From the NCBI RefSeq assembly GCF_025673445.1, contig NZ_JAOVQN010000001.1, forward strand, positions 310,001-374,000: a DNA stretch of 64,000 nt, written 5' to 3'. Below the pieces are notes generated by a model. The model saw only the letters and a list, made by a program, of their open reading frames with translations. It made no database searches and was not told where the DNA came from. The stretch comes from Ruegeria_B marisflavi (GTDB taxonomy: Bacteria > Pseudomonadota > Alphaproteobacteria > Rhodobacterales > Rhodobacteraceae). This document shows positions 9,029 through 17,956 of this stretch, one piece after another. A program made the translations under genes and the position numbers. Each line of letters begins with the position of its first letter. The stretch's first letter is position 1.

Positions 9029-9988
9029 ATGAACTGGATCACGAACTATGTCCGGCCACGGATCAATTCGATCTTCTCTCGTCGCGAAGTGCCCGAGAAC
9101 CTCTGGCAAAAATGCGATGAGTGCGGGACGATGCTATTCCACCGCGAGCTGGCAGAGAACCTGAACGTCTGCACGCAATGTGGTCACCACATGAACATTT
9201 CGCCGCGCGCCCGTTTCACGGGGCTGTTCGATGGTGGCGTGTTTGTCGAGGTGGACGTGCCCGAGCCGGTAGCCGATCCGCTGCATTTCCGCGACCAGAA
9301 GAAGTATCCTGACCGGATGAAAGCGGCCCAAAAGGGGTCCGGCGAGAAAGAGGCTATGCTGGTCGCCGCCGGCGAGATCGGCCGCACGCCGATCGTGGCG
9401 GCTGCACAGGACTTTTCCTTTATGGGCGGGTCGATGGGCATGTATGTGGGCAATGCCATCATCGCGGCGGCGCAAGAGGCGGTGAAGCTCAAGCGCCCGC
9501 TGATCCTGTTCTCGGCCGCTGGCGGCGCCCGCATGCAGGAGGGCATCCTGAGCCTGATGCAGATGCCGCGTTCCACGGTTGCCGTTCAGATGCTGAAAGA
9601 GGCGGGCCTGCCCTATATCGTCGTGTTGACCCATCCCACGACCGGTGGCGTGACGGCTTCCTATGCCATGTTGGGTGATGTGCATATCGCCGAACCCAAT
9701 GCGCTGATCTGCTTTGCCGGGCCGCGCGTGATCGAACAAACCATCCGGGAAACTCTGCCCGAAGGGTTTCAGCGCGCCGAATACCTGCTGGATCACGGCA
9801 TGCTGGACCGGGTCGTCAAGCGCACGGATTTGCGGGACGAGTTGATCACCATCACCCGGATGCTGATGAAACTGCCGCCCGTCGTGCGCGGGGAATTGCC
9901 GGCACCGGCGGTCAAGGCCGATGAACCAGCGGCCGAAAAAACCGCCGCGCCCAAACCCACCGAGTCCAAGGCTGCTGCCAAATCATGA
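9029..9988 (+). CDS. accD: Acetyl-CoA carboxylase carboxyltransferase subunit beta
   Basis: Beta half of the carboxyltransferase that makes malonyl-CoA for fatty-acid synthesis, working with AccA in the cytoplasm. The 319-residue product begins MNWITNYVRPRINSIFSRR and has the expected Cys4 zinc ribbon (CDECG and CTQCG) at about residues 28-55. A crotonase-fold carboxyltransferase core follows, with AAGGARMQEGILSLMQM and TTGGVTASYAMLGD. The C-terminus is a Pro/Ala/Lys-rich tail. The ATG at 9029 is the homologous start; the upstream open frame is not part of the gene. The last four bases overlap the folC start, the classic accD-folC operon. Confidence 0.98.
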   Translation: MNWITNYVRPRINSIFSRREVPENLWQKCDECGTMLFHRELAENLNVCTQCGHHMNISPRARFTGLFDGGVFVEVDVPEPVADPLHFRDQKKYPDRMKAAQKGSGEKEAMLVAAGEIGRTPIVAAAQDFSFMGGSMGMYVGNAIIAAAQEAVKLKRPLILFSAAGGARMQEGILSLMQMPRSTVAVQMLKEAGLPYIVVLTHPTTGGVTASYAMLGDVHIAEPNALICFAGPRVIEQTIRETLPEGFQRAEYLLDHGMLDRVVKRTDLRDELITITRMLMKLPPVVRGELPAPAVKADEPAAEKTAAPKPTESKAAAKS

Positions 9989-11259
9989 CCACACCCGGTT
10001 CCGATGTCATCCTTGAACGGATGATGGCGCTCCACCCCAAGATCATCGACCTGACGCTGGACCGGGTGTGGCGCCTGCTGGCCGCGCTGGATAATCCGCA
10101 GGACCGCCTACCGCCGGTGATCCATATCGCTGGCACCAATGGCAAGGGATCGACCCAGGCAATGATCCGCGCCGGGATCGAGGGCGCGGGCAAGTCGGCC
10201 CATGCCTATACCTCGCCGCACCTGGCGCGGTTCCATGAACGTATTCGGGTGACGGGAGAGCTGATCTCGGAGCCCGATCTGGTGGCGGTTCTGGACGAGT
10301 GCTATGCCGCGAATGATGGTGAGACGATCACTTATTTTGAGATCACCACCTGTGCAGCGTTGCTGACCTTCGCTCGGTCGCCTGCGGATTTCACACTGCT
10401 CGAAGTGGGCTTGGGCGGCAGGCTGGATGCAACCAATGTGATCGCGCGGCCTGCCTTGTCGATCATCACTCCGATCTCGATGGATCACGAACAATACCTG
10501 GGCGACACACTGGCCAAGATCGCTGGCGAAAAGGCCGGGATCATCAAGCGTGGCGTTCCGGTGGTGGTCGGTCCCCAGCCCGACGAGGTGATAGAGGTGA
10601 TCGAAGCCACCGCTGCCCGTCTTGGCGCGCCTCTGATCGCCCATGGTCAGCACTGGCATGTGCGGGAAGAACACGGGCGGCTGGTGTTCGAAGATGAAAC
10701 CGGCCTGTGTGACCTGCCCCTGCCAAACTTGCTTGGGGGGCACCAGATCCAGAACGCGGGCGCGGCGCTGGCGGCGTTGCGGCATCTGAACCTGGGTGAG
10801 GCTGCGTATGAGGCGGCCGTGACCAACGCCTATTGGCCCGCCCGGATGCAGCGGCTAAAGACCGGTCCACTGACAGAAATGGCACCCGAGGTCGAGCTGT
10901 GGCTTGACGGGGGACACAACCCGGCAGCGGGCAAGGTGCTAGCAGATTTGCTGGCGCGTCTCCCTGTGCGGCCTACTCACCTGATCTGTGGTATGCTCAA
11001 CACCAAGGATGTTTCAGGGTATCTGCGGCCACTTGCAGGTCAGGCGGCGAGCCTTACGGCCGTTTCAATTCCGGGAGAAGCGAATACCCTGACGGCCGAG
11101 CAGACAGCGGCTGCTGCACGCGTTGTAGGGTTGGCTTCCTACACAGCGCCAGATGTGGCCACCGCGCTTGCCGGTATCGTGTCAACGGACCCGTCCGCGC
11201 GCGTTCTTATCTGCGGCTCTCTTTATCTGGCAGGCAATATTCTGCGCGAAAACGGTTGA
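9985..11259 (+). CDS. folC: Bifunctional folylpolyglutamate synthase / dihydrofolate synthase
   Basis: A Mur-ligase-family enzyme of 424 residues that adds glutamate to dihydropteroate and to folates in the cytoplasm. The ATP-binding loop GTNGKGSTQAMI is near residue 47. The typical STTPHL-like segment reads YTSPHLARFHERIRV, followed by EVGLGGRLDATNV and the C-terminal ligase motif WLDGGHNPAAGK. Length is normal. It is translationally coupled to accD through an ATGA overlap and is followed by a hairpin terminator about 40 bases downstream. Confidence 0.97.
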   Translation: MTTPGSDVILERMMALHPKIIDLTLDRVWRLLAALDNPQDRLPPVIHIAGTNGKGSTQAMIRAGIEGAGKSAHAYTSPHLARFHERIRVTGELISEPDLVAVLDECYAANDGETITYFEITTCAALLTFARSPADFTLLEVGLGGRLDATNVIARPALSIITPISMDHEQYLGDTLAKIAGEKAGIIKRGVPVVVGPQPDEVIEVIEATAARLGAPLIAHGQHWHVREEHGRLVFEDETGLCDLPLPNLLGGHQIQNAGAALAALRHLNLGEAAYEAAVTNAYWPARMQRLKTGPLTEMAPEVELWLDGGHNPAAGKVLADLLARLPVRPTHLICGMLNTKDVSGYLRPLAGQAASLTAVSIPGEANTLTAEQTAAAARVVGLASYTAPDVATALAGIVSTDPSARVLICGSLYLAGNILRENG

Positions 11260-11301
11260 TCGCCCAGGCGATACACCCGAACGGCCGAAGCCTTGACACA
11301 A

Positions 11302-11326
11302 GAAAGGCGCCCGCAAGGCGCCTTTC
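11302..11326. terminator. Bidirectional terminator between folC and the small minus-strand genes
   Basis: A perfect 10-bp stem, GAAAGGCGCC with its complement, around the loop CGCAA lies in the 92-base gap between the two converging units. The T-rich ends of the stem (CCTTTC on each strand) fit termination in both directions. Confidence 0.7.
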
Positions 11327-11351
11327 CTGAACATTCGGCTGGGGTGGGATG

Positions 11352-11543
11352 TCAGGCTGCGATCCGCTCGTCATCGGCTCGGGCACGCACCGAGAAGAAA
11401 ACCGGCGTCGCCTTTTGCCGCGCGCGATGTGCGAAGAAGTTCAGGACTTCCCCTTCATCTTCGGCGCCTTGCTTGGTGCGGCGCAGGTACTCCAATGCGG
11501 CGATGCGGTTCTGGCGGGCTTTCTGTGCGAGGGAGATGTTCAT
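11352..11543 (-). CDS. Small conserved-looking protein, 63 aa
   Basis: A 63-residue basic protein starting MNISLAQKARQNRIAALEYL and ending in RARADDERIAA, with VLNFFAHRARQ in the middle. AGGAGC stands 7 bases before the ATG. Third codon positions are strongly G or C, supporting a real gene. The first half should form a single amphipathic helix. There is no signal peptide, membrane segment or known domain that I recognise. It lies 47 bases after the other small gene (11591-11770), so the two are probably one transcript. They share a hydrophobic VFF patch (TPVFFSV here, TGVFFVT there), suggesting related C-terminal strands. Confidence 0.72.
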   Translation of the reverse strand: MNISLAQKARQNRIAALEYLRRTKQGAEDEGEVLNFFAHRARQKATPVFFSVRARADDERIAA

Positions 11544-11590
11544 CTGGGTGCTCCTGATATTCTGAATTGCTGTTGTGTCTGTGGTTGGGC

Positions 11591-11770
11591 TCAGGCGGCG
11601 TCGCCGGATGTGCCCCATGGGTTGGTGACGAAGAAAACGCCGGTCGCGGTGCGCACGGGATGGGCCTGTGCCCGCCAATCGGCCATCGACAGGATGTTGT
11701 CCGACCGGCCGTGGCATTCGCCGGCCAGGTTTTTCGCTTCGGGGCGACGGAAGGTGATGATGGTTGCCAT
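11591..11770 (-). CDS. Small conserved-looking protein, 59 aa
   Basis: A 59-residue product starting MATIITFRRPEAKNLAGECH and ending NPWGTSGDAA. GAGGAAAAC upstream of the ATG serves as the ribosome site. Codon use is strongly GC-ending, as in neighbouring genes. A single cysteine (C19), an MADWRAQAHPV helix and a TGVFFVTNPWG segment are the visible traits; I recognise no family. It is the first gene of a two-gene unit with the 63-residue protein. The long upstream non-coding stretch (11771-12198) leaves room for a regulated promoter. Confidence 0.72.
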   Translation of the reverse strand: MATIITFRRPEAKNLAGECHGRSDNILSMADWRAQAHPVRTATGVFFVTNPWGTSGDAA

Positions 11771-12198
11771 TTTCGTTTTCCTCTTTGTTCAGAGGCGATA
11801 CCGCCTTGCATTTCGATCCTTGTGATCCAGGGCCGGGAATTTCCTCTCGCCGCCATGAACCGGACTTGTTACTCTTGTCTTGCCCTCGGGTATAGCTTGT
11901 CGGCGGTCACAACTTTACCGGTACCTCTTTTGAGGTCTGTTCCGGCTGCCGCTGCCGTTTAGGCCGAAGGATGAATTTCCTGATGCTTTGATGTTTGGCT
12001 GAGATTCGGTCGGGAATCGCGCATTATTGTGGCGAAAAAGTGAAAAATCACATTTAGAACAAAAGTTTGTCCACGTCTCGGCCTAAATTTGTCTTGTTCC
12101 AGACAGATTTTCGCTCATTGGGAAACGCACGGTTTCTCGAAGGAGTTCAGTGATTCTTTCGCGGAATCGCACAATCATTGATTGCGTCAGCTCTTAGG
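11771..12198. other. Long intergenic region upstream of the two small genes
   Basis: About 430 bases without a convincing gene. It is AT-richer than its surroundings in the second half. It contains an inverted repeat CAATCA-T-TGATTG at 12172-12184 and a short GTGA-AAAA-TCAC repeat near 12040. The promoter of the small minus-strand genes must lie here, but I cannot place a clear -35/-10 pair. A small RNA is possible; nothing further is supported. Confidence 0.4.
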
Positions 12199-12202
12199 CA
12201 AA

Positions 12203-12236
12203 AGAAAACCGCCCCCATCCATCCGGACAGGAGCGG
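12203..12236 (-). terminator. Intrinsic terminator of asd
   Basis: On the minus strand, CCGCTCC pairs with GGGGCGG (one G-U pair) around a loop of about 14 bases and runs into TTTTCTTTT. It starts 23 bases after the asd stop. This is the right strand and distance for a Rho-independent terminator. Confidence 0.7.
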
Positions 12237-12258
12237 CGCATATCGTGCCAGGGCGGTG

Positions 12259-13281
12259 TCAGCCCTTCTTCAGAACCTCGCGGCCCAGTAACTCAGCGAT
12301 CTGAACCGCGTTCAGCGCCGCGCCTTTGCGCAGGTTGTCGGACACACACCATAGATTCAGCCCGTTTTCGACGGTGGAATCCTGCCGGATGCGGCTGATG
12401 AAGGTGGCGAAATCGCCTACGCATTCCTTGGGCGTCACGTAGCCGCCGGGCTCGCGCTTGTCGATCACCATGATGCCAGGTGCTTCGCGCAGGATGTCGC
12501 GGGCCTCGTCCTCGTCCAGGAATTCCTCGAACTCGATGTTCACCGCCTCGGAATGGCCGACAAAGACCGGCACGCGCACGCAGGTTGCGGTGACCTTGAT
12601 CGAGGGATCGACGATCTTCTTGGTCTCGGCGACCATCTTCCATTCCTCCTTGGTCGAGCCGTCTTCCATGAAGACGTCGATATGGGGAATAACGTTGAAG
12701 GCGATTTCCTTCTGGAACTTCTTCGGCGGCACGTCCGAGGTTGGGTTATAGACCGCCTTGGTCTGTTCCCAAAGCTCATCCATGCCTTCCTTGCCCGCGC
12801 CCGACACCGATTGATAGGTGGATACAACGACGCGCTTGATCGTGGCGCGGTCATGCAGCGGCTTCAGCGCCACCACCATCTGCGCAGTCGAGCAGTTCGG
12901 GTTGGCGATGATGTTCTTCTTGGCATAGCCGTGGATGGTATGCGGGTTCACCTCGGGCACGATCAGCGGAATGTCCGGGTCGTAGCGGTAGAGCGAGCTG
13001 TTGTCGATCACCACGCACCCCGCAGCCGCCGCCTTGGGCGCATAGACCTTGGTCGCGTCCGAACCGATGGCGAACAGCGCCATGTCCCAGCCGGTGAAGT
13101 CGAAAGTGTCCAGATCCTGGGTCTTGATCGTCTTGTCGCCAAAGCTGACTTCGGTGCCCAGGGATTTACGGCTTGCCAGCGCGGCAATTTCATCCACGGG
13201 GAACTGGCGCTCGGCCAGGATGTTCAGCATTTCGCGGCCCACATTGCCCGTGGCGCCAGCGACGACGACGCGATAACCCAT
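12259..13281 (-). CDS. asd: Aspartate-semialdehyde dehydrogenase
   Basis: A cytoplasmic enzyme of 340 residues that reduces aspartyl phosphate to aspartate semialdehyde for lysine, methionine, threonine and diaminopimelate synthesis. The N-terminal NADP fold starts MGYRVVVAGATGNVGREML. The active-site cysteine is in NPNCSTAQMVVALKPL, and VSGAGKEGMDELWEQT is the family substrate loop. The start at 13281 has GGAG upstream. The frame stays open much further 5' across the MFS gene, but that extension has no homology and is rejected. Product supply links to dapB at 50.6 kb in the same pathway, although the two are far apart. Confidence 0.97.
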   Translation of the reverse strand: MGYRVVVAGATGNVGREMLNILAERQFPVDEIAALASRKSLGTEVSFGDKTIKTQDLDTFDFTGWDMALFAIGSDATKVYAPKAAAAGCVVIDNSSLYRYDPDIPLIVPEVNPHTIHGYAKKNIIANPNCSTAQMVVALKPLHDRATIKRVVVSTYQSVSGAGKEGMDELWEQTKAVYNPTSDVPPKKFQKEIAFNVIPHIDVFMEDGSTKEEWKMVAETKKIVDPSIKVTATCVRVPVFVGHSEAVNIEFEEFLDEDEARDILREAPGIMVIDKREPGGYVTPKECVGDFATFISRIRQDSTVENGLNLWCVSDNLRKGAALNAVQIAELLGREVLKKG

Positions 13282-13364
13282 TTTCTTGTTTCTCCAGATA
13301 TACCCGGTCGCCTTGACCGGCGGCGGTTCCATACAGGGAAAGTGAGGGCGAGGAAAGGCCCCTG

Positions 13365-14537
13365 TCAGGCCAGACTGTCGCGGCTGAACAGATAGATCAC
13401 GAGACCGGCCGCCAGAGACACCGCAAAAAAGGTCACGATTGCGGTATAGGGGGCGGCGGCGCCAGCAGCGGCATAGCTTTCGTGCAGGCGCCCGGTGACG
13501 AATTGCATCAGCCCCACGCCGCCAATGCCAAAGAGGTTGAGCAGAGTGACTCCGCGCCCCACTAGATGGGCCGGGATAAAGGCGCGGCCATGTGCCATGA
13601 TAACCGGGAACGAGGCGCCGAGAAAGCCGATTGCCGCCAACAATGCAACCGAAGACCAGACGCCAAGGTCGATCCATAGAACCAGCAGGACCAGAGCCAG
13701 TACTCCGCCCAGGTTGCCGCCGAAGATCACCCATTTGCGGGTCCGCAGAATCCGGTCGAGTGGCCCATAGGCAAAGGTTCCCGCAATCATCGCCGCACCC
13801 ATGATCAGCGTCGCTTGCCCGATCTGCCCGGTATCGAGGCCAAACACATCGCGCAGATAGGGCCCGGCCCACAGCCCGCGCAGCGCCGCTGCCGGTGCAT
13901 AGGCCACCAGCATCAGCGGCAGGATGGTCCACAAGAGCGGCTGTTTCAGCAGGTCGAGAAGCGACCCCTTGCTGTCATGTTGCACCGTCTCGGGGTCGCG
14001 TACCGATAGCCAGATACCCGCTGCCACCGCCGCTGATATCGCGGCAAGCCCAGCGAGCGTTGCGCGCCATCCCATCAGCTCTACCGCCAACGCGGTGGGG
14101 TACGAGGCCACCAGATTGCCCACAGACCCCACGCCCAGCATGAGGGCGGCAAGCGTCGCGAACCGCGCGGGCGGGTATTCGCGGGCAAAGATGAAGTAAG
14201 AGGCCATCAGCACCGGTGAACAGCCGATCCCGATCATGACCATCGCGGCGCTGATATGCAGGGGTGCCGTGGCCGCCGCAAACAGCGCAGCACCTCCGCC
14301 GCCACCCACCAGCAGTAATGCCGCCGCCGTGCGGCGCGGCCCGATCCGGTCCAGCGCCCAGCCGACGGGTATCTGCATGGCAGCGAAAGTCAGGAACCAT
14401 AGGCCCGAGGCAAAGGCCAGATCGTCGGGTTGCGCACCGATATCACGGGCCAGATCGGCGGTCAGCACCGCCAGAAATGCGCGAAAGAACTGGCTGAGCA
14501 CATATGCCAGACACAGGATGAACAGACCGGCCTGCAT
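13365..14537 (-). CDS. MFS transporter
   Basis: A 390-residue inner-membrane transporter with about twelve hydrophobic segments in two halves. The loop-2/3 motif of the major facilitator family appears as GWALDRIGPRRTAAA (around residues 58-72) and its second-half echo as GPLDRILRTRKWVIF. A short cytoplasmic central loop carries RDPETVQHDSKGSLLD. Substrate cannot be read from the sequence; the general look is that of nitrate/cyanate- or organic-anion-like MFS proteins found in roseobacters. It ends 83 bases before the asd start on the same strand and could be co-transcribed with it. Confidence 0.88.
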   Translation of the reverse strand: MQAGLFILCLAYVLSQFFRAFLAVLTADLARDIGAQPDDLAFASGLWFLTFAAMQIPVGWALDRIGPRRTAAALLLVGGGGGAALFAAATAPLHISAAMVMIGIGCSPVLMASYFIFAREYPPARFATLAALMLGVGSVGNLVASYPTALAVELMGWRATLAGLAAISAAVAAGIWLSVRDPETVQHDSKGSLLDLLKQPLLWTILPLMLVAYAPAAALRGLWAGPYLRDVFGLDTGQIGQATLIMGAAMIAGTFAYGPLDRILRTRKWVIFGGNLGGVLALVLLVLWIDLGVWSSVALLAAIGFLGASFPVIMAHGRAFIPAHLVGRGVTLLNLFGIGGVGLMQFVTGRLHESYAAAGAAAPYTAIVTFFAVSLAAGLVIYLFSRDSLA

Positions 14538-14673
14538 TTGTTTTCCTCCTACCCGGGCACGCGCCCGATGGTTGACATGTTATCGGCTTGCGCACAAGCG
14601 CGCCGATGGTACAGCGAGGCACTGGATTTCGCCGCGCGGCTGCTATTTAGAATGGGAGTGTCGTGGGGGTCAC

Positions 14674-15819
14674 ATGGTTAACGGTTCGGATTCGTTTTAC
14701 GCCTCGTTGCGCCCGGTGATGGATTTCCCCGAGCTGTCGGAGCCATCACGTTTCACGCCGCTTCCCGATGACTGGGTGCTTGGCACTGCTGATATCTTCG
14801 ACAGCACCGGAGAGATTGCACGCGGTCGTTACAAGACCGTGAACATGGTTGGCGCTGCGGTGATTTCGGCCATGATCAACGCCATGGGCGACCTGCGATT
14901 CCCCTATGTGTTCGGCGGCGACGGCGCTGGTTTCGCAGTACCCGGTGACAGGGCCGGACAGGTGCGCGCGGTTTTGGCGGATCTGCGCCGCTGGGCGGAA
15001 GAGGAGTTCGGCATCGCCCTGCGCGCCGCGCTGGTGCCGGTGGCCGACATCCGCGCGGCCCGTCGGGATGTAAGGGTGGCCCGCTATGCGGCCTCTCATG
15101 GTGTCGATTATGCTATGTTCTCGGGCCGGGGGTTGGCCTGGGCCGAGGCACGGATGAAGGCCGGGGAGTTCACCGTTGACCCAGGTCCTCCCGGCGCGCA
15201 GCCGGATCTGACCGGGCTGTCGTGCCGCTGGTCCAACATGCGTGCCCGCAATGGGCAAATCCTGTCCTTGGTGGTACATCCAAGCGACAAGGCGACCGAG
15301 CGCGACTTTGCCGATCTGGCGCACCGCGTAGTTTCCGTCGCCAACGGCTTGGAGCGAGGCGGCCACCCGGTCCCGCCCGGCGGTCCGGGTGTGACCTGGC
15401 CACCGCCGGGCCTGTCGCTGGATGCGCATGTGTCGCGAGAGGGCCGCAATCTAGGCCTGCACAAACTGAAGCTCCTGGGCCAGAACCTGCTGATCTGGCT
15501 GTTGTTCCGTACCGGTCTGCGGCTGGGTGACTTTCAGCCCGGTCACTATGCCCGCATGGTCAGCCGCAACGCCGATTTCCGCAAGTTCGATGACGGGTTG
15601 AAGATGACCCTCGACTGCGACGCCGAAACCCGCGCACGGATCGAGGCGATCCTTGAAGAGGCCCGCCAACGCGGCAAGATCCGCTATGGCCTGTTTGCCC
15701 AGGACGAGGCGATGATGACCTGTTTCGTACCCTCGGCCATGCGCGACGATCACGTGCATTTCATCGACGGGGCGGCGGGGGGCTATGCCGCCGCCGCCGA
15801 GCGTATCCGCCGGGCCTAA
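14674..15819 (+). CDS. DUF3095 protein, class III nucleotidyl-cyclase-like
   Basis: A 381-residue soluble protein. The N-terminal half (about 20-200) matches what I know of DUF3095: FYASLRPVMDF, then DDWVLGTADIFDSTGEIARG, then FPYVFGGDGAGFAVP. The aspartates in TADIFDST and GGDG sit where the two metal-binding aspartates of class III cyclases and GGDEF-like folds occur, so nucleotide cyclisation is possible but unproven. The second half is uncharacterised. The ATG at 14674 has GGGGGT just upstream; the open frame extends further upstream over the MFS gene but without homology. It runs divergently from the MFS gene, and its stop overlaps the livM stop on the other strand by 4 bases. Confidence 0.82.
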   Translation: MVNGSDSFYASLRPVMDFPELSEPSRFTPLPDDWVLGTADIFDSTGEIARGRYKTVNMVGAAVISAMINAMGDLRFPYVFGGDGAGFAVPGDRAGQVRAVLADLRRWAEEEFGIALRAALVPVADIRAARRDVRVARYAASHGVDYAMFSGRGLAWAEARMKAGEFTVDPGPPGAQPDLTGLSCRWSNMRARNGQILSLVVHPSDKATERDFADLAHRVVSVANGLERGGHPVPPGGPGVTWPPPGLSLDAHVSREGRNLGLHKLKLLGQNLLIWLLFRTGLRLGDFQPGHYARMVSRNADFRKFDDGLKMTLDCDAETRARIEAILEEARQRGKIRYGLFAQDEAMMTCFVPSAMRDDHVHFIDGAAGGYAAAAERIRRA

Positions 15820-16868
15820 CCCCGCCGCAGACGCCCCACCACGCCGGTGGGAAAGAAGTAGACGCTGAGGATGAACAGAACACCCAGCCACAAGAGCCAG
15901 CGGTCGGCATCCAAAAGCTGCGGCAGCACCGGCACCCGCTCGACCAGCGACCCGGCGACACCCATCAGGTTCTGCAGATAGTTCTGCGCCAGCACCAGCA
16001 GCGTTGCTCCGATCACAGCGCCATACATGGTTCCCATGCCGCCGATCACCACCATCAGCAGTATGTCGATCATGATCTCCATGCTTAGCGTGGTATCCGG
16101 CCCCACGTAGCGCAGCCAGATCGCATAAAGACTGCCCGCCAGCGCCGCCACCGCTGCCGACAAGCAGGTCGCCGCAACCCGGTAATAGACCACCCGATAG
16201 CCGATCGCCTCGGCCCGGAAATCATTCTCGCGGATCGCCTGCAACACCCGGCCAAAAGGCGAGTTCACCACCCGCAGCAGCAGCAGGAACAGGACCAGGC
16301 TGCCAATGAACACCACGTAATAGGAGAGCAGCTTGCCGTTCAGCTTCACCCCGAACAGCTCGTCCCCGAACTTGAAGGCCGGGCCCAGCGCGCGCGGTGT
16401 CTTGAAGGTCAACCCATCCTCGCCCCCGGTCAGGCCCGACAGCTGGCTGACCAGAACGGCCACCGCCGAGGCCACCGCCAGCGTGATCATGGCAAAGAAG
16501 ATCGCGCGCACCCGCAGGCTGAACAGGCCGATGACAAAGGCCAACCCCGCCGCCAGCAGCGCACCCGCGCCTGCGCCCACAAGGATCGCGTCGAATCCGC
16601 GCCCCATATGAGTCAGGGCCAGCGCGACCCCATAGGCACCGATGCCAAAGAACATGGTATGGGCGAAACTGACGATGCCACCATAGCCCAAGAGCAGATC
16701 GTAACTGGCCACCAGCACGATGAACACGCAGATCCGTGCCGCCGTGTCGACGGTACGCACGCCGGGAAACAGGAACGGCGCCAGCGCCAGACAGACCAGG
16801 ATCAGCCCCAGAATCAGGGCCAGTACCCGAGAGCGGGGCATATCGCCCGAAAGAACAGCTTTGATCAT
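15816..16868 (-). CDS. livM: Branched-chain amino acid-type ABC transporter permease (LivM family)
   Basis: Second inner-membrane permease of a Liv-type importer, 350 residues with about nine to ten hydrophobic segments. The LivM signature region GYGGIVSFAHTMFFGIGAYG is near residues 60-80, and YRVAATCLSAAVAALAGSLY later. The start at 16868 (ATGATCAAAG) overlaps the livH stop; a longer upstream frame is rejected. Within the operon it is the last gene. In this neighbourhood (hpcH, hpaD) the transporter may carry an aromatic acid rather than a branched-chain amino acid, which is inference. Confidence 0.93.
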   Translation of the reverse strand: MIKAVLSGDMPRSRVLALILGLILVCLALAPFLFPGVRTVDTAARICVFIVLVASYDLLLGYGGIVSFAHTMFFGIGAYGVALALTHMGRGFDAILVGAGAGALLAAGLAFVIGLFSLRVRAIFFAMITLAVASAVAVLVSQLSGLTGGEDGLTFKTPRALGPAFKFGDELFGVKLNGKLLSYYVVFIGSLVLFLLLLRVVNSPFGRVLQAIRENDFRAEAIGYRVVYYRVAATCLSAAVAALAGSLYAIWLRYVGPDTTLSMEIMIDILLMVVIGGMGTMYGAVIGATLLVLAQNYLQNLMGVAGSLVERVPVLPQLLDADRWLLWLGVLFILSVYFFPTGVVGRLRRG

Positions 16869-17896
16869 TTTGCCTTCACCACCGGGATCATGCCCATCGG
16901 GCGCCACATCAGGATCGCGACCATCAGGCCGATATTGGAAATCAGCGCCACCTTGGGTTCCAGGAAGGCAACATAGTTCTGCATCAGGCCGACAAGCAGC
17001 GCGCCGATGAAACAGCCCTCGACACTGCCCAGCCCGCCGATGATGACGACGATAAAGATCAGGATCATCGCCTGATTGCCCATATGGGCACTTACCACCT
17101 CTTGATAGAGACCCCACATGACGCCACCCAGCCCGGCCAGCGCGGATCCGGCGATGAAGACACCAACAAACACCAGCCGCAGCCGGTAACCCAGCGCCTG
17201 CACCATCTCGCCATTTTCGACGCCGGCGCGCACGATCAGCCCGATCTTGGTGCGCCTGAGTGTCCAGCGCATACCCGCAAAGACCACAAGACCCAAGCCC
17301 ACCGCCACCAGCCGGTATTTCTCCAGCGCGGCGCCGGCGAATGTGATCGCGCCCTTCAACGCCTCGGGGCGCGAGATATAGATCTCTTCGGGGCCCCAGA
17401 GCACGATGATCAGCTGCTCGACCACGATCAGCCCGCCCATGGTGACCAGGATCTGTTTCAGGTGATGGCCATAGACCGGCTCGACGATGACCTTTTCAAA
17501 GGCCCAGCCCATGGCGCCGGTGGCAAGCATCGCCCCGATCACTGCCAGTCCCATCGCTGCAAGGTTCAGCGCCAGCGAGGGCGCGCCGGTCATGCCGCCC
17601 AGCATGAGCAGCACCGAAACACCGACAAATGCGCCCACCGAGACAAACGCGCCATGACCGAAGTTGATGACATCCATCAGGCCAAACACCAGCGTCAGGC
17701 CCGAGGCCATGAGAAAGATCATCATCCCCATGGCCAGCCCTGACACCGTCAGAGTCAGCCAGGACGAGGTGTTCGGGATCGCCAGCAAACCGGCCACGAC
17801 CAGCAGCGGCACCAGCAGCACCGGCATCCAGGGCGCCAACCGCTGCGCCAGCGACAGCCGCGCCATCGTGGGCGCGTGTTCCGGGGCCATGCTCAT
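16865..17896 (-). CDS. livH: Branched-chain amino acid-type ABC transporter permease (LivH family)
   Basis: First inner-membrane permease of the Liv-type importer, 343 residues. The LivH signature GLTLVFGLMDVINFGHGAFV lies around residues 66-85, and IFIVVIIGGLGSVEGCFIGA near the C-terminus is typical. A cytoplasmic N-terminal stretch of about 25 residues precedes the first membrane helix. The stop overlaps the livM start by four bases, so the permeases are coupled. A 60-base gap separates it from livF upstream and contains the short repeat at 17909-17932. Confidence 0.94.
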   Translation of the reverse strand: MSMAPEHAPTMARLSLAQRLAPWMPVLLVPLLVVAGLLAIPNTSSWLTLTVSGLAMGMMIFLMASGLTLVFGLMDVINFGHGAFVSVGAFVGVSVLLMLGGMTGAPSLALNLAAMGLAVIGAMLATGAMGWAFEKVIVEPVYGHHLKQILVTMGGLIVVEQLIIVLWGPEEIYISRPEALKGAITFAGAALEKYRLVAVGLGLVVFAGMRWTLRRTKIGLIVRAGVENGEMVQALGYRLRLVFVGVFIAGSALAGLGGVMWGLYQEVVSAHMGNQAMILIFIVVIIGGLGSVEGCFIGALLVGLMQNYVAFLEPKVALISNIGLMVAILMWRPMGMIPVVKAK

Positions 17897-17908
17897 GACA
17901 CGCCTCCA

Positions 17909-17932
17909 GCTTCTTTCTGGTCAAGAATACTC
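17909..17932 (+). repeat. Short repeat, copy 1 of a two-copy motif
   Basis: GCTTCTTTCTGGTCAAGAAT followed by ACTC. The copy at 41012-41035 matches at 20 of 24 or more positions (identical first 13 bases and a shared AATACTC end). It lies between livH and livF. Function unknown. Confidence 0.5.
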
Positions 17933-17956
17933 ATCTCCAACCTCTTCCCGCGCATC

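Noticed and set aside
13282..13932. In-frame N-terminal extension of asd through the MFS gene region on the minus strand
   Set aside because: The frame stays open, but asd homology starts at MGYRVVVAG with a ribosome site; the extension lies antiparallel to nothing conserved and overlaps the MFS gene in another frame.
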